Assembly (NCBI RefSeq): GCF_042676065.1
Contig: NZ_JBHTJO010000002.1
Location: 372,001 to 436,000 of the forward strand
DNA: 64,000 bases
Direction of reading: 5' to 3'
Origin: Methyloligella solikamskensis
GTDB taxonomy: Bacteria; Pseudomonadota; Alphaproteobacteria; Rhizobiales; Methyloligellaceae
How positions within the stretch are numbered: position 1 is the stretch's first letter; each line of letters opens with the position of its first letter. Below are positions 44,002 through 52,324 of the stretch, piece after piece. A program made the translations under genes and the position numbers. The notes beneath the pieces were generated by a model. It was not told the origin of the DNA and searched no databases. It saw only the letters and a list, made by a program, of their open reading frames with translations.

Positions 44002-45798
44002 ATGCCGATGCCGAGCACCGAAACCAAGCGCAACGCGATCCTGGAGATTGCCGAACGGCCCATTCTGCGCTGGGCCTTGCTATCTCTTCTGATCGTGGTG
44101 CTGGCGGCGCCCGCCGCCTATTCGGAGGTCGGCGAGGAGAACGGTGAGACGGCGGCCAGGGGAACGTTGCTCGGCAACTATCTCTCGGGCCGAATCGCCC
44201 GCAACGAGCACGATATCGACACCGCGGCGGATTATTACGCCAAGGCCCTAGACGAGGATCCGGACAACGTTGTCCTCCTGGAGCAGGCCTTCCTGCTCGA
44301 GGTTGCCAATGGCGATTGGGACCGCGCGGTCACTCTCGCCAACCGGCTGATCGAGACCGATCCCACCCATCGCATCGCCCGCTTCTTGCTTGGCCTGCAT
44401 GCCACCAAGCAGGAAAAGTTCGACGATGCCGAGCAGGACTTCGCTTCCGCCCGCCAGGGACCGATTGCGGATCTCGCCTCGACCCTATCCCGCGCCTGGG
44501 TAGAGCAGGCTCGCGGCGATACCGATAAGGCGCTTTCCACCCTCGACGGTCTGAGCAGCGCGAGCTGGGCCCAGTTTTATCAGCGCTATCACCGCGGGCT
44601 CATCGCTGATGTCGCCGGCCGCCCCGATGTGGCCGAGCAAGCTTACGCGGAGGCCTTCGCCTCCAGCCCCGGCACGATCCGCGTGGCCGAAGCCTATGCC
44701 CGCCACCTCGTCAATAACGGCAAGCGGGACAAGGCGATCGTCATCATCAAGACGAATATGGAAGCCGCCGCCAAGCACCCGATCACCGAAGGGCTGCTGA
44801 AGGAGCTTGAGGACGGCGAGACGCCGCCGCTCGTGGCTCGGAATACCGATGAAGGCATGGCCGAGGTCTACTATGGGATCGGCGATGCGCTGGCCGGCGA
44901 GGGCGGTCTCGATCTCGGTCTCGTCTTCCTGCAGTTCGGCATCTACATGAAGCCCGAGCTCGACCTGGCCTATGTCGCTTTGGCGGAAGCCTACGACAAT
45001 GCCGAGAAATACGATCTGGAGCTCAAGGCCTTCGATCAGGTGAGCGAGGATTCGCCCCTGTGGCTCAACGTTCAGATCCAGAAGGCCTTCGCCCTCAACG
45101 GGCTGGAGCGGGTCGAGGATGCCAAGGCGACCCTGGAGCACCTCATCGAGGAATATCCGGACGACATGCGTCCCCTGGACGCCCTGGGCAACATCTTGCG
45201 CTCCCACGAGCGCTACGAGGAGGCGCTGCCCTATTACGACAAGGCCATCGCCCTGATCGACGAGCCCCAGGAGCAGCACTGGTCCATCTACTATTCCCGC
45301 GGCGTCTGCTACGAGCGCCTGAAGGATTGGGACAAGGCGGAGAAGGACCTCAAGCAGGCTCTGGCCCTGAAGCCGGAAGAGTCCCTGGTGCTCAACTATC
45401 TCGGCTACACCTGGGTCGATCAGAAGACCAATCTGAAGACCGCCATGGACTACATCCGCAAGGCGGTGAAGCTGAAGCCCGATGACGGCTACTACGTCGA
45501 CAGCCTGGGCTGGGCCTATTACCGCCTCGGCAATCTCGATGCGGCCGTGAAGCATCTGGAGCGCGCCGTCGAGCTGGAGCCCAACGATCCGATCATCAAC
45601 GATCATCTGGGCGATGTGTATTGGCGCGTCGGCCGCAAGCTCGAAGCGAAATACCAGTGGCAGCAGGCCCTGGAACTCGAGCCGGAGGAAGAGGACGCCA
45701 AGAAGATCCGGCAGAAGCTGGCCGACGGCCTCGAGGACAAACCCAACACCAAGGCCGCCGAGCGCACGCCCCCAGGCGAGGCCCCGACCGCGCAGTAG
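44002..45798 (+). CDS. Tetratricopeptide repeat protein, exported or membrane-anchored
   Basis: This 598-residue protein has an N-terminal hydrophobic segment (about 20-41) that is a signal or anchor, then TPR-type helical repeats over nearly the whole length. Repeat words include YYAKALDEDPDNVVLLEQAFLLE, YYDKAIALIDEPQEQHWSIYY and HLERAVELEPNDPIINDHLG. The C-terminus is charged and Pro-rich. TPR proteins scaffold complexes; no specific partner is shown. It lies upstream of ispE on the same strand with a 50-bp gap. Confidence 0.85.
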   Translation: MPMPSTETKRNAILEIAERPILRWALLSLLIVVLAAPAAYSEVGEENGETAARGTLLGNYLSGRIARNEHDIDTAADYYAKALDEDPDNVVLLEQAFLLEVANGDWDRAVTLANRLIETDPTHRIARFLLGLHATKQEKFDDAEQDFASARQGPIADLASTLSRAWVEQARGDTDKALSTLDGLSSASWAQFYQRYHRGLIADVAGRPDVAEQAYAEAFASSPGTIRVAEAYARHLVNNGKRDKAIVIIKTNMEAAAKHPITEGLLKELEDGETPPLVARNTDEGMAEVYYGIGDALAGEGGLDLGLVFLQFGIYMKPELDLAYVALAEAYDNAEKYDLELKAFDQVSEDSPLWLNVQIQKAFALNGLERVEDAKATLEHLIEEYPDDMRPLDALGNILRSHERYEEALPYYDKAIALIDEPQEQHWSIYYSRGVCYERLKDWDKAEKDLKQALALKPEESLVLNYLGYTWVDQKTNLKTAMDYIRKAVKLKPDDGYYVDSLGWAYYRLGNLDAAVKHLERAVELEPNDPIINDHLGDVYWRVGRKLEAKYQWQQALELEPEEEDAKKIRQKLADGLEDKPNTKAAERTPPGEAPTAQ

Positions 45799-45848
45799 GC
45801 GATACGTCTGCAGCGCCGCTAAGTTCGTAAGTCTGCCGGCATCTCAAG

Positions 45849-46718
45849 ATGAGCGTTCTCACTGAACCCGCACGGGCCAAGCTCAACCTGACCCTGCTCG
45901 TCCACGGCCGCCGCGCCGACGGCTATCACGAGCTGGAGAGCCTGGTCGCCTTTGCCGATCTCGCCGACGAGGTCTCGCTGGAAAGCGGCGATGCGCCGAT
46001 CCTCGACGTCTCCGGGCCCTTCGCTGAGGCCATCGACGGCGAGAATCTCATGGAGCGCGTTTCGCTCGCCGCTGCCGCCCATGTGCCGGGGCTCCAGACA
46101 GGGCGCATCGGTCTTGAGAAGCACCTGCCTGTCGCCGCAGGCCTGGGCGGCGGATCGGCCGACGCGGCGGCCTGCCTGCGTCTTCTCATGCGCATGGAGC
46201 CCCATCGCCTCACCAACAACATCGCCGAGACAATCGCCAACGCTCTTGGTTCCGACATTCTCGCCTGCCTCAAAAGCGAGGCGGCCCTCATGCAGGGGCG
46301 GGGCGAGCAGCTGACGCCCGTCTCCGGTCTGCCCCGGGCCGGCGTGGTGGTGGTCAATCCCGGCGCGCCGCTCTCGGCCGCCGAGATCTACGGCGAACTC
46401 GGCGCCGACGATCTGGAAAAGGATTTCGCGCCCGAGATCGTCCGGCTCGATTTCGACCGGTCTTTCGAGGCGCTGGCCGAGTATCTCGAGACCCGTGGAA
46501 ATCACCTCCAGGCAACCGCGGCGAAGCGGCTTCCCGTCATCGCCGAAGTGCTGAAGGGTCTCGAGGATCTGGAAGGCGCGCGCTGCGTCCGCCTCTCAGG
46601 CAGCGGCCCAACCTGCTTCGCCCTGTTCGAGGACGAAGCCCAGGCGGCGGCCCAAGCGGAAACGCTCGCCCAACACCATCCGGATTGGTGGGTGAGGGCG
46701 ACGGCGATCGGCGGCTGA
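45849..46718 (+). CDS. ispE: 4-(cytidine 5'-diphospho)-2-C-methyl-D-erythritol kinase
   Basis: This 289-residue GHMP kinase of the MEP isoprenoid pathway opens with EPARAKLNLTLLVHGRRADGYHEL. The ATP loop is LPVAAGLGGGSADAAACLR and the C-terminal glycine motif is VRLSGSGPTCFALF. It supplies precursors used by IspH (22909-23910) and by the convergent polyprenyl synthase. Confidence 0.96.
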   Translation: MSVLTEPARAKLNLTLLVHGRRADGYHELESLVAFADLADEVSLESGDAPILDVSGPFAEAIDGENLMERVSLAAAAHVPGLQTGRIGLEKHLPVAAGLGGGSADAAACLRLLMRMEPHRLTNNIAETIANALGSDILACLKSEAALMQGRGEQLTPVSGLPRAGVVVVNPGAPLSAAEIYGELGADDLEKDFAPEIVRLDFDRSFEALAEYLETRGNHLQATAAKRLPVIAEVLKGLEDLEGARCVRLSGSGPTCFALFEDEAQAAAQAETLAQHHPDWWVRATAIGG

Positions 46719-46739
46719 CGCCGGTATGTCGTTGGTTGG

Positions 46740-47756
46740 CTAGTAGGCCCGCGAGACGCAGAACTCGACCGTCTCCAGCATAGCGTCCTTGGCGTCCGAA
46801 TCGGGGAAGATCGCCAGCGCATCCCGGGCGATGGCGCCGTAATCCTTCGCTCGCTCCACCGTCGCCGCCCGCGCGCCGCGGCGCTCGATCAAGCTGATGG
46901 CGTGCTCCAGATCGCCGTCCTGGATATCGCCGTCCTGCAGGGTGCGGCGCCAGAAATCGCGCTCGGCCTCGTTGCCCCAGCGATAGCTGAGCACCGTGGG
47001 CAGGGTGATCTTGCCTTCGCGGAAATCGTCACCGATGGATTTGCCGAGATCGGCCTGCTCGCCGGAATAATCCAACGCATCGTCGATGAGCTGGAAGGCG
47101 AGGCCGAGATTGCGCCCATAGGCGCGCAAGGCGGAGGTCTCGTCCTTCGGCCGGTCGGCGATCGAACCGCCCACCTCGCAGGCTGCCGCGAACAGCGCCG
47201 CCGTCTTGCAGTTGATGACCGCGAGATACTCGTCCTGGGTGGTCGCCGTGTTGTTGGCCGTGACGAGTTGCATCACCTCGCCCTCGGCGATGGTCGCCGC
47301 CGCGTTGGAGAGAATCCGCAATGCATCCAGCGAGCCCACATCCACCATCATCTTGAACGCTTGGCCGAGCAGGTAGTCGCCCACCAGCACGCTCGCCTCG
47401 TTGCCCCAGAGCATGCGCGCCGTCTTCTTGCCTCGGCGCAGCTCGCTCTCGTCGACCACGTCGTCATGGAGCAGGGTGGCGGTGTGCATGAACTCCACGC
47501 TGGCTGCGAGATGCACATGGCCGGAGCCCGTGTAGCCGCACAGCTTGGCGGCAGCCAGCGTCAGCATCGGCCGCAAACGCTTGCCGCCGGAGTCGATCAG
47601 ATGCCGGGCAAGTTCGGGGATCAGATCCACATGGGAGCGCGCACGCTCGATGATGATCGCGTTGACGCGACCCATATCCTCTTCCACCAGGGTGGTGAGC
47701 ATGTTCGCGCTGCCGGCGGCCTTGCGCGCCTTGTCGAGTTCGACGACGACTCCCAA
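46740..47756 (-). CDS. ispB: Long-chain trans-polyprenyl diphosphate synthase (IspB-like)
   Basis: This 338-residue all-trans prenyl elongase has the first Asp-rich motif LLHDDVVDESELRRGKKTA and the second LIDDALDYSG. It probably builds the C40-C50 chain of ubiquinone for UbiA; the product length cannot be read from sequence. The start is TTG (47756) with GGGGAG 8 nt upstream; ATG 47702 is an alternative. It is divergent from the DUF2007 gene. Confidence 0.9.
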   Translation of the reverse strand: MGVVVELDKARKAAGSANMLTTLVEEDMGRVNAIIIERARSHVDLIPELARHLIDSGGKRLRPMLTLAAAKLCGYTGSGHVHLAASVEFMHTATLLHDDVVDESELRRGKKTARMLWGNEASVLVGDYLLGQAFKMMVDVGSLDALRILSNAAATIAEGEVMQLVTANNTATTQDEYLAVINCKTAALFAAACEVGGSIADRPKDETSALRAYGRNLGLAFQLIDDALDYSGEQADLGKSIGDDFREGKITLPTVLSYRWGNEAERDFWRRTLQDGDIQDGDLEHAISLIERRGARAATVERAKDYGAIARDALAIFPDSDAKDAMLETVEFCVSRAY

Positions 47757-47793
47757 AGCGATATCTCCCCAAAGTTTTCCTGAGGCCAGAGAC

Positions 47794-47819
47794 TTGACCG
47801 GCCCTAAGGTCCTATATTC
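47794..47819 (+). promoter_or_regulatory. Alphaproteobacterial-type promoter of DUF2007-trmN6
   Basis: TTGACC (47794-47799), a 13-bp gap, then CTATATTC (about 47812-47819) matches the Caulobacter housekeeping pattern TTGACG-S-N10-14-GCTANAWC. It lies about 70 bp before the DUF2007 ATG. Confidence 0.5.
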
Positions 47820-47887
47820 GGACGAGCCAGTCCAAGGTTCAAGATGCGGAAAAACACCGCAGGACGATGGAGACGAAGCGAGGCCCG

Positions 47888-48121
47888 ATGAAAGAATTGA
47901 TCCGAACCAACGACGCTGTGTTGATCTCCTTTGTCACCAGTCTGCTATCGGAGGCGAATGTCGACTTTATGGTCGCCGACACCAATATGAGCGTTATGGA
48001 AGGCTCGCTTGGCGTGTTGCCGCGCCGCGTGCTGGTGGCAGAGGACGAGATGGAAAAGGCCCGCCGTATTCTCGAAGAGGCGGGCGTGGGCGACGCGATC
48101 AAAGATGCCGGCAAATCCTGA
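47888..48121 (+). CDS. DUF2007 domain-containing small protein
   Basis: The 77-residue cytosolic protein opens MKELIRTNDAVLISFVTSLL and shows ANVDFMVADTNMSVMEG and RVLVAEDEMEKARRIL, the DUF2007 signature (a putative signal-transducing or PII-like ferredoxin-fold domain). Function is unknown. The ATG at 47888 follows GCGAGGCCC; 47867 is possible. It overlaps the following methyltransferase start by 17 bp, indicating coupling. Confidence 0.85.
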   Translation: MKELIRTNDAVLISFVTSLLSEANVDFMVADTNMSVMEGSLGVLPRRVLVAEDEMEKARRILEEAGVGDAIKDAGKS

Positions 48122-48905
48122 CCCCGACGCGGACGACGTCTGCACCGAAGAGACGACCAGGGATGCCTTTCTCGGCGGGCTGATCGAGGCCGTGCAGCCT
48201 GTCTCGGGCCACCGGTCCGGCACCGATGCGGTCTTTCTGGCCGCCGCTGCTCTGGACGAGGCGGAAAGCGATCCCATCCGTCTGCTCGATGCTGGCGCTG
48301 GCACTGGCGTGGCTGGGCTCTGCCTGCTGGCCCGGTTCCCGAACCTGTCCGTCACGGCCGTGGAGCGAAATGCCGCCGCCTGCGCGCTCGCCCGCGCCAA
48401 CGGCGCTGAGAACGGATTTGCTGCGCGATACCAGGTGATCGAGGCCGACCTCACGGCACCCGGCAAGACCCTCGCCGCCGCCGGTCTCGAACAGGGCAGC
48501 TTCCACCGGCTGATTGCCAATCCTCCGTTTTATCTGGAAGGCGCGGTTCGGCCCGGACAAGGCCGAGAGGACGCCCATGTCATGGCGCCGGGCGGGCTGG
48601 AATCCTGGGCGCGCTTTCTGGCCGCTATGGCGGCGCCCGAGGCGATCCTCACCATGATCCATCGGCCCGATGCCCTCGACGAGCTGATCGGCGTGCTCGG
48701 CCGCCGTTTCGGCGATCTTACGATCTATCCGCTCTTCCCGAAGCAGGGCGCACCGGCGAGCCGCGTGCTGATCCAGGGGCGGAAAGGGCGGCGGGGCCCG
48801 TTGCGTCTCCGCCAGGGGCTCGTCCTGCATGAGACGGACGGCCGCTATACGCCGAAAGCCGAAGCGGTTCTCCGCCACGGCGAGGCGCTGCCCATCGCGG
48901 GCTGA
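48105..48905 (+). CDS. tRNA1(Val) (adenine(37)-N6)-methyltransferase-like protein
   Basis: This 266-residue class I SAM methyltransferase has motif I LLDAGAGTGVAGLCLLARF, acidic post-I motif VTAVERNAAAC, and the amino-methyltransferase motif IV ANPPFYLEG typical of TrmN6. The N-terminal DAFLGGLIEAVQPVSGHRSGTDAVFLAAA is the family hallmark. No tRNA is nearby; target is inferred from the family. It overlaps the DUF2007 gene. Confidence 0.88.
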   Translation: MPANPDPDADDVCTEETTRDAFLGGLIEAVQPVSGHRSGTDAVFLAAAALDEAESDPIRLLDAGAGTGVAGLCLLARFPNLSVTAVERNAAACALARANGAENGFAARYQVIEADLTAPGKTLAAAGLEQGSFHRLIANPPFYLEGAVRPGQGREDAHVMAPGGLESWARFLAAMAAPEAILTMIHRPDALDELIGVLGRRFGDLTIYPLFPKQGAPASRVLIQGRKGRRGPLRLRQGLVLHETDGRYTPKAEAVLRHGEALPIAG

Positions 48906-49049
48906 CAGCTCTTCATTTTGGAAATTGGGGGGCGAAGACCGCCGCCGATTTGGGGGGAGAGGCGTGGCGGCGGCCTTCGCGTTACGCCGGCGTGAGGCTA
49001 GGGCCGGCGGCATTGCGGGCTCATGGCAGACCCGCTTGCTTCGTGGGCG

Positions 49050-49334
49050 CTACCACCAATTGCGATAGTAGCGATGCGCCCAAGAGTTGGAGTAGCGGTC
49101 ACGGTGGTAATCGTGATGCCGGTAGGCGTGATACCGGCGGTCGTGATGGTAGCGGTCGTGGTAGCCGTAATGACGGTGGCGGTCGTAGCGGTGACCGTAA
49201 TGGTGTCCGCGATCCCAGCGATTGCCGATCTCGATGGAGAACGAGCTGGCCTGCGCGGGCGTTGCCACCATGGTCAGCGGCGCGAGAGCAACCAGGCCCA
49301 GAGCAGCCGCACCCAAAAGCATCTTCTTCAACAT
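49050..49334 (-). CDS. Small secreted His/Tyr/Arg-rich protein
   Basis: This 94-residue precursor has a signal peptide cut near AQA-SS (about residue 29). The mature part of about 65 residues holds 13 His, 11 Tyr and many Arg and Asp, with recurring words such as HRYD, YHDR and YRHH. It has no Cys or recognisable domain. GGAGG precedes the ATG. Composition suggests metal binding or surface adhesion, but no function is established. It is the same precursor length (94 aa) as the next gene upstream. Confidence 0.7.
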   Translation of the reverse strand: MLKKMLLGAAALGLVALAPLTMVATPAQASSFSIEIGNRWDRGHHYGHRYDRHRHYGYHDRYHHDRRYHAYRHHDYHRDRYSNSWAHRYYRNWW

Positions 49335-49500
49335 TGCGATCCTCCGTTGTGGCGCACCCTCGCGCCTTTGTCTTCGCGCCCGGGCCGAACCGCCGGGCTC
49401 ATGAGACCTGTTTAGGAGAACCGCGCTGAACCGAAGCTGAGCCGGCCATTCATCCGGCATTCAGCTTGGCGGACCGCGGGAGAGGCGGCGCCGAAACGAA

Positions 49501-49532
49501 AAGAGCCGCCCCGGTTTCCCGGAGCGGCTCTT
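49501..49532 (-). terminator. Terminator of the Tyr/Arg-rich gene
   Basis: On the minus strand a 9-bp stem plus a 4-bp inner stem (49532-49519 with 49514-49501, one mismatch) is followed by TTCGTTT. It lies 24 bp after the stop at 49557. Confidence 0.7.
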
Positions 49533-49556
49533 CGATTGCCTTATCGGCGGATCGGC

Positions 49557-49841
49557 TTAGCGCCAGCGGCGCCGATAGTTGTAGCGATACCGGGGCCGGT
49601 AATTCCGATAATACGGCCGGGGGGCGTAATAGGAGCGCGGGGCGTAGTACGGCCGTCTCCAATAGGGATAGTAGGCGTAAGGATAGGCACCACGATACCG
49701 GTAGCGGTAGGGATAGCTGTAACCGTATCCGTAGCCGGGACCGACATAGATGCCCACGCCGGCATTTGCGCTCTTCACTGGTACCAACGAAACCAGCCCG
49801 AGCACCGCCGCGGCGAAAGCGAAGGTCATAACCCTTCTCAT
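49557..49841 (-). CDS. Small secreted Tyr/Arg-rich protein
   Basis: This 94-residue precursor has a signal peptide cut near ANA-GV (about residue 27). The mature part is almost entirely Tyr, Arg, Pro and Gly, beginning IYVGPGYGYGYSYPYRYRYR and ending YRRRWR, with repeats of YYAPR. It has no Cys. GGAGG precedes the ATG. The highly basic, aromatic chain is unlikely to fold alone and may bind polyanions or envelope surfaces. It lies 222 bp from the His-rich gene on the same strand, with a terminator between. Confidence 0.7.
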   Translation of the reverse strand: MRRVMTFAFAAAVLGLVSLVPVKSANAGVGIYVGPGYGYGYSYPYRYRYRGAYPYAYYPYWRRPYYAPRSYYAPRPYYRNYRPRYRYNYRRRWR

Positions 49842-50061
49842 CTTATCTCCTCCATGAGGACGCGCGGCTCCTCGGCGTAAGGAAAATCCCGCCACACATC
49901 CCGTCAATTCCAGCGGGGCTGGAATCTATCAAATAAGAACGGGGGTTCGGCGCGGCAAGGTTGATCGCGCTTAACCAAGCCTTACGGCGTGTCGCGCGGC
50001 GTGGCGTTTTCAAGCCCGGGCCCACCTTGATTTAAGCCGCGCCGTCTATACCTTCACCGCC

Positions 50062-51006
50062 ATGGAAACACCCACACCCGCCGAACCGGCCATCCCCCCT
50101 TCTTCAGACTCCGTTCCTTCCAAGACCAGCAAGCCTCCGCGCCCCTGGTACAAGCGCATCATTCCTGAGAAATGGTTTCACAAGGGACCGCTGATCCCGG
50201 TGCTGCGTTTCGAAGGCACCATCGGCGCCGTGACGCCGCTGAAGCCGGGGCTGAGCCTCACCGCCACGGCCGGCGCCATCGAGAAGGCCTTCACCATGAA
50301 GGGCGCGAAGGCCGTCGCCATCCAGATCAACTCCCCCGGCGGCTCGCCGGTCCAGTCGACCCTGATCTTCAAGCGGCTCCGGGCGCTGGCGAAGGAGAAC
50401 GATCTCAAAGTCTATGTCTTCGCCGAGGACGTTGCGGCCTCCGGCGGCTATCTGCTGGCCCTTGCCGGCGACGAGATCTACGCCGACGAGAGCTCGGTCA
50501 TCGGCTCCATCGGTGTCGTCACGGCCGGTTTCGGCTTTCACGAGCTGATCAATCGTCTCGGCATCGAACGCCGCGTGATCACCGCCGGCGAGAACAAGAC
50601 GACCCTTGATGCCTTCAAGCCGGAGAAGCCGGAAGATGTGGAGCGCATAAAGGCGATCCAGCGCGACGTGCACGCCTCCTTCACCGATCTCGTGAAAGAC
50701 CGCCGCGGCACCAAGATCGAATCCCATGGCGATAGCCTCTTCACGGGCGAATTCTGGTCCGGCAAGCGCGCCGCCGAGCTCGGCCTGATCGACGGCTTGA
50801 GCGATTTGCGCACCCGCATGCGGGAAATTTATGGGGACGATACGCGTTTCAAGCTCGTGCAGGCCAAGACGAGCTGGTTCCGCAAGAAACCTCATGTTGG
50901 CGCGGCCGGAGGCCTCGGCGCCTTGCGGGACTTGCCTCAAGGCCTTGCCGGTGATGTGATTTCAGCTCTTGAGGCGCGATCCTTGTGGTCGCGATTCGGG
51001 TTCTAG
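50062..51006 (+). CDS. S49 family serine peptidase (SppA/SohB-like)
   Basis: This 314-residue peptidase has a Ser/Lys dyad: Ser127 in VAASGGYLLALAGDEIYAD and Lys179 in AGENKTTLDAF. The substrate-binding NSPGGSPVQST is typical. S49 peptidases degrade signal peptides or membrane protein fragments. No signal sequence or clear membrane helix is seen; the N-terminal 40 residues are Pro-rich and basic. The start is ATG. A small membrane protein follows 18 bp later. Confidence 0.9.
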   Translation: METPTPAEPAIPPSSDSVPSKTSKPPRPWYKRIIPEKWFHKGPLIPVLRFEGTIGAVTPLKPGLSLTATAGAIEKAFTMKGAKAVAIQINSPGGSPVQSTLIFKRLRALAKENDLKVYVFAEDVAASGGYLLALAGDEIYADESSVIGSIGVVTAGFGFHELINRLGIERRVITAGENKTTLDAFKPEKPEDVERIKAIQRDVHASFTDLVKDRRGTKIESHGDSLFTGEFWSGKRAAELGLIDGLSDLRTRMREIYGDDTRFKLVQAKTSWFRKKPHVGAAGGLGALRDLPQGLAGDVISALEARSLWSRFGF

Positions 51007-51023
51007 CCTTTGGGTCCCAGAAG

Positions 51024-51239
51024 ATGCCGCAGATCATCCTCCTTCTTGCTGCCGGTGCCGGAATGATCCTGGCCGGCAAGCTGCTGCGCGGCGCTTCCGG
51101 CCGTGTGGAGGAGGATTTGCGGCAGGCACGCGAGGCCATGGACCGCAAGGAGCAAAGTCGCGATCGCACCACGGCCACACCGCTGGAGCGCGACCCCGAA
51201 ACCGGCGTTTACCGTCCAAAGCGCCCCGACATTTCTTAA
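51024..51239 (+). CDS. Small membrane protein of unknown function
   Basis: The 71-residue protein has one N-terminal membrane helix (about residues 2-22, PQIILLLAAGAGMILAGKLL) and a charged helical tail ending in ERDPETGVYRPKRPD. The final words recur in short alphaproteobacterial proteins beside S49 genes, but no function is known. The ATG at 51024 gives the helix directly at the N-terminus. Confidence 0.65.
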   Translation: MPQIILLLAAGAGMILAGKLLRGASGRVEEDLRQAREAMDRKEQSRDRTTATPLERDPETGVYRPKRPDIS

Positions 51240-51376
51240 GCTTTTTCGCCCATTTCAGCGCATATTCGGCGGCCGCACCTTGATCTTGCTGCACCGATCC
51301 GAAATAGAGGGGCGCGAGATTTCGTGAACCACTCCGCTGCCACCAATTCGCCTGCCCCTGGGCGCACAAGGTCCAG

Positions 51377-52324
51377 ATGACCGCTAGCCAGCCTGCCAAA
51401 GCGACCGCACCGAAGGCCTTGAGCCCGAAAACCTCCTTTCAGGACCTGATCCTGACCCTGGAGAATTATTGGGCCGGCCAGGGCTGCATTATCCTCCAGC
51501 CCTACGACATGGAGATGGGAGCGGGCACCTTTCACCCGGCGACCACCTTGCGCTCCCTCGGCCCGAAGCCCTGGAAGGCGGCCTATGTGCAGCCTTGCCG
51601 CAGGCCCAAGGACGGGCGCTACGGCGAGAACCCGAACCGCCTCCAGCACTATTACCAGTTCCAGGTGATCCTGAAGCCGTCGCCCATCGACCTTCAGGAC
51701 CTCTATCTGAAGAGCCTCGAAGCCATCGGCATCGATCCCCTCAACCACGACATACGCTTCGTCGAGGACGACTGGGAGAGCCCGACGCTTGGCGCCTGGG
51801 GCCTCGGCTGGGAGGTCTGGTGCGACGGCATGGAAGTCTCCCAGTTCACCTATTTCCAGCAGGTCGGCGGCTTCGACTGTGAGCCCGTCTCCGGTGAGCT
51901 GACCTATGGGCTGGAGCGCCTGGCCATGTACGTCCAGGGTGTCGACAACGTCTACGACCTGAACTTCAACGGCGGGGAGGGCGACGCCAAGGTCTCTTAT
52001 GGCGACGTCTTCCTCCAGGCCGAGCAGGAATATTCCCGCTTCAATTTCGAATATGCCGACGTGCCGCGCCTCTTCGAGCATTTCAAGGATGCCGAGGCCG
52101 AGTGCCAGTCGCTGCTGGAGAAGGGCGCTCATGGCGACCGTCACGCGCTGGCGCTGCCGGCCTATGACCAGTGCATCAAGGCCTCCCACATCTTCAATCT
52201 GCTGGATGCGCGCGGCGTCATCTCGGTGACCGAGCGCCAGGGCTATATCCTGAAGGTGCGCGATCTGGCCAAGGCGTGCTGCGAGGCTTGGCTGAAAACG
52301 GACGCCGGAGGCGCTGGATCATGA
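51377..52324 (+). CDS. glyQ: Glycyl-tRNA synthetase alpha subunit
   Basis: This 315-residue catalytic subunit is of the bacterial alpha2beta2 GlyRS. Class II motifs are evident: SFQDLILTLENYWAGQGC near the start, GRYGENPNRLQHYYQFQV (motif 2), and VSGELTYGLERLAMYVQG (motif 3). Length matches the family. The stop overlaps the glyS ATG (ATGA), so the two are translationally coupled. Confidence 0.97.
   Translation: MTASQPAKATAPKALSPKTSFQDLILTLENYWAGQGCIILQPYDMEMGAGTFHPATTLRSLGPKPWKAAYVQPCRRPKDGRYGENPNRLQHYYQFQVILKPSPIDLQDLYLKSLEAIGIDPLNHDIRFVEDDWESPTLGAWGLGWEVWCDGMEVSQFTYFQQVGGFDCEPVSGELTYGLERLAMYVQGVDNVYDLNFNGGEGDAKVSYGDVFLQAEQEYSRFNFEYADVPRLFEHFKDAEAECQSLLEKGAHGDRHALALPAYDQCIKASHIFNLLDARGVISVTERQGYILKVRDLAKACCEAWLKTDAGGAGS

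Noticed and set aside
48931..48980. GC-rich inverted repeat after the TrmN6-like gene as an intrinsic terminator
   Set aside because: The arms are long but no T-run follows on either strand and the loop is about 19 nt; it may be incidental in G+C-rich DNA.
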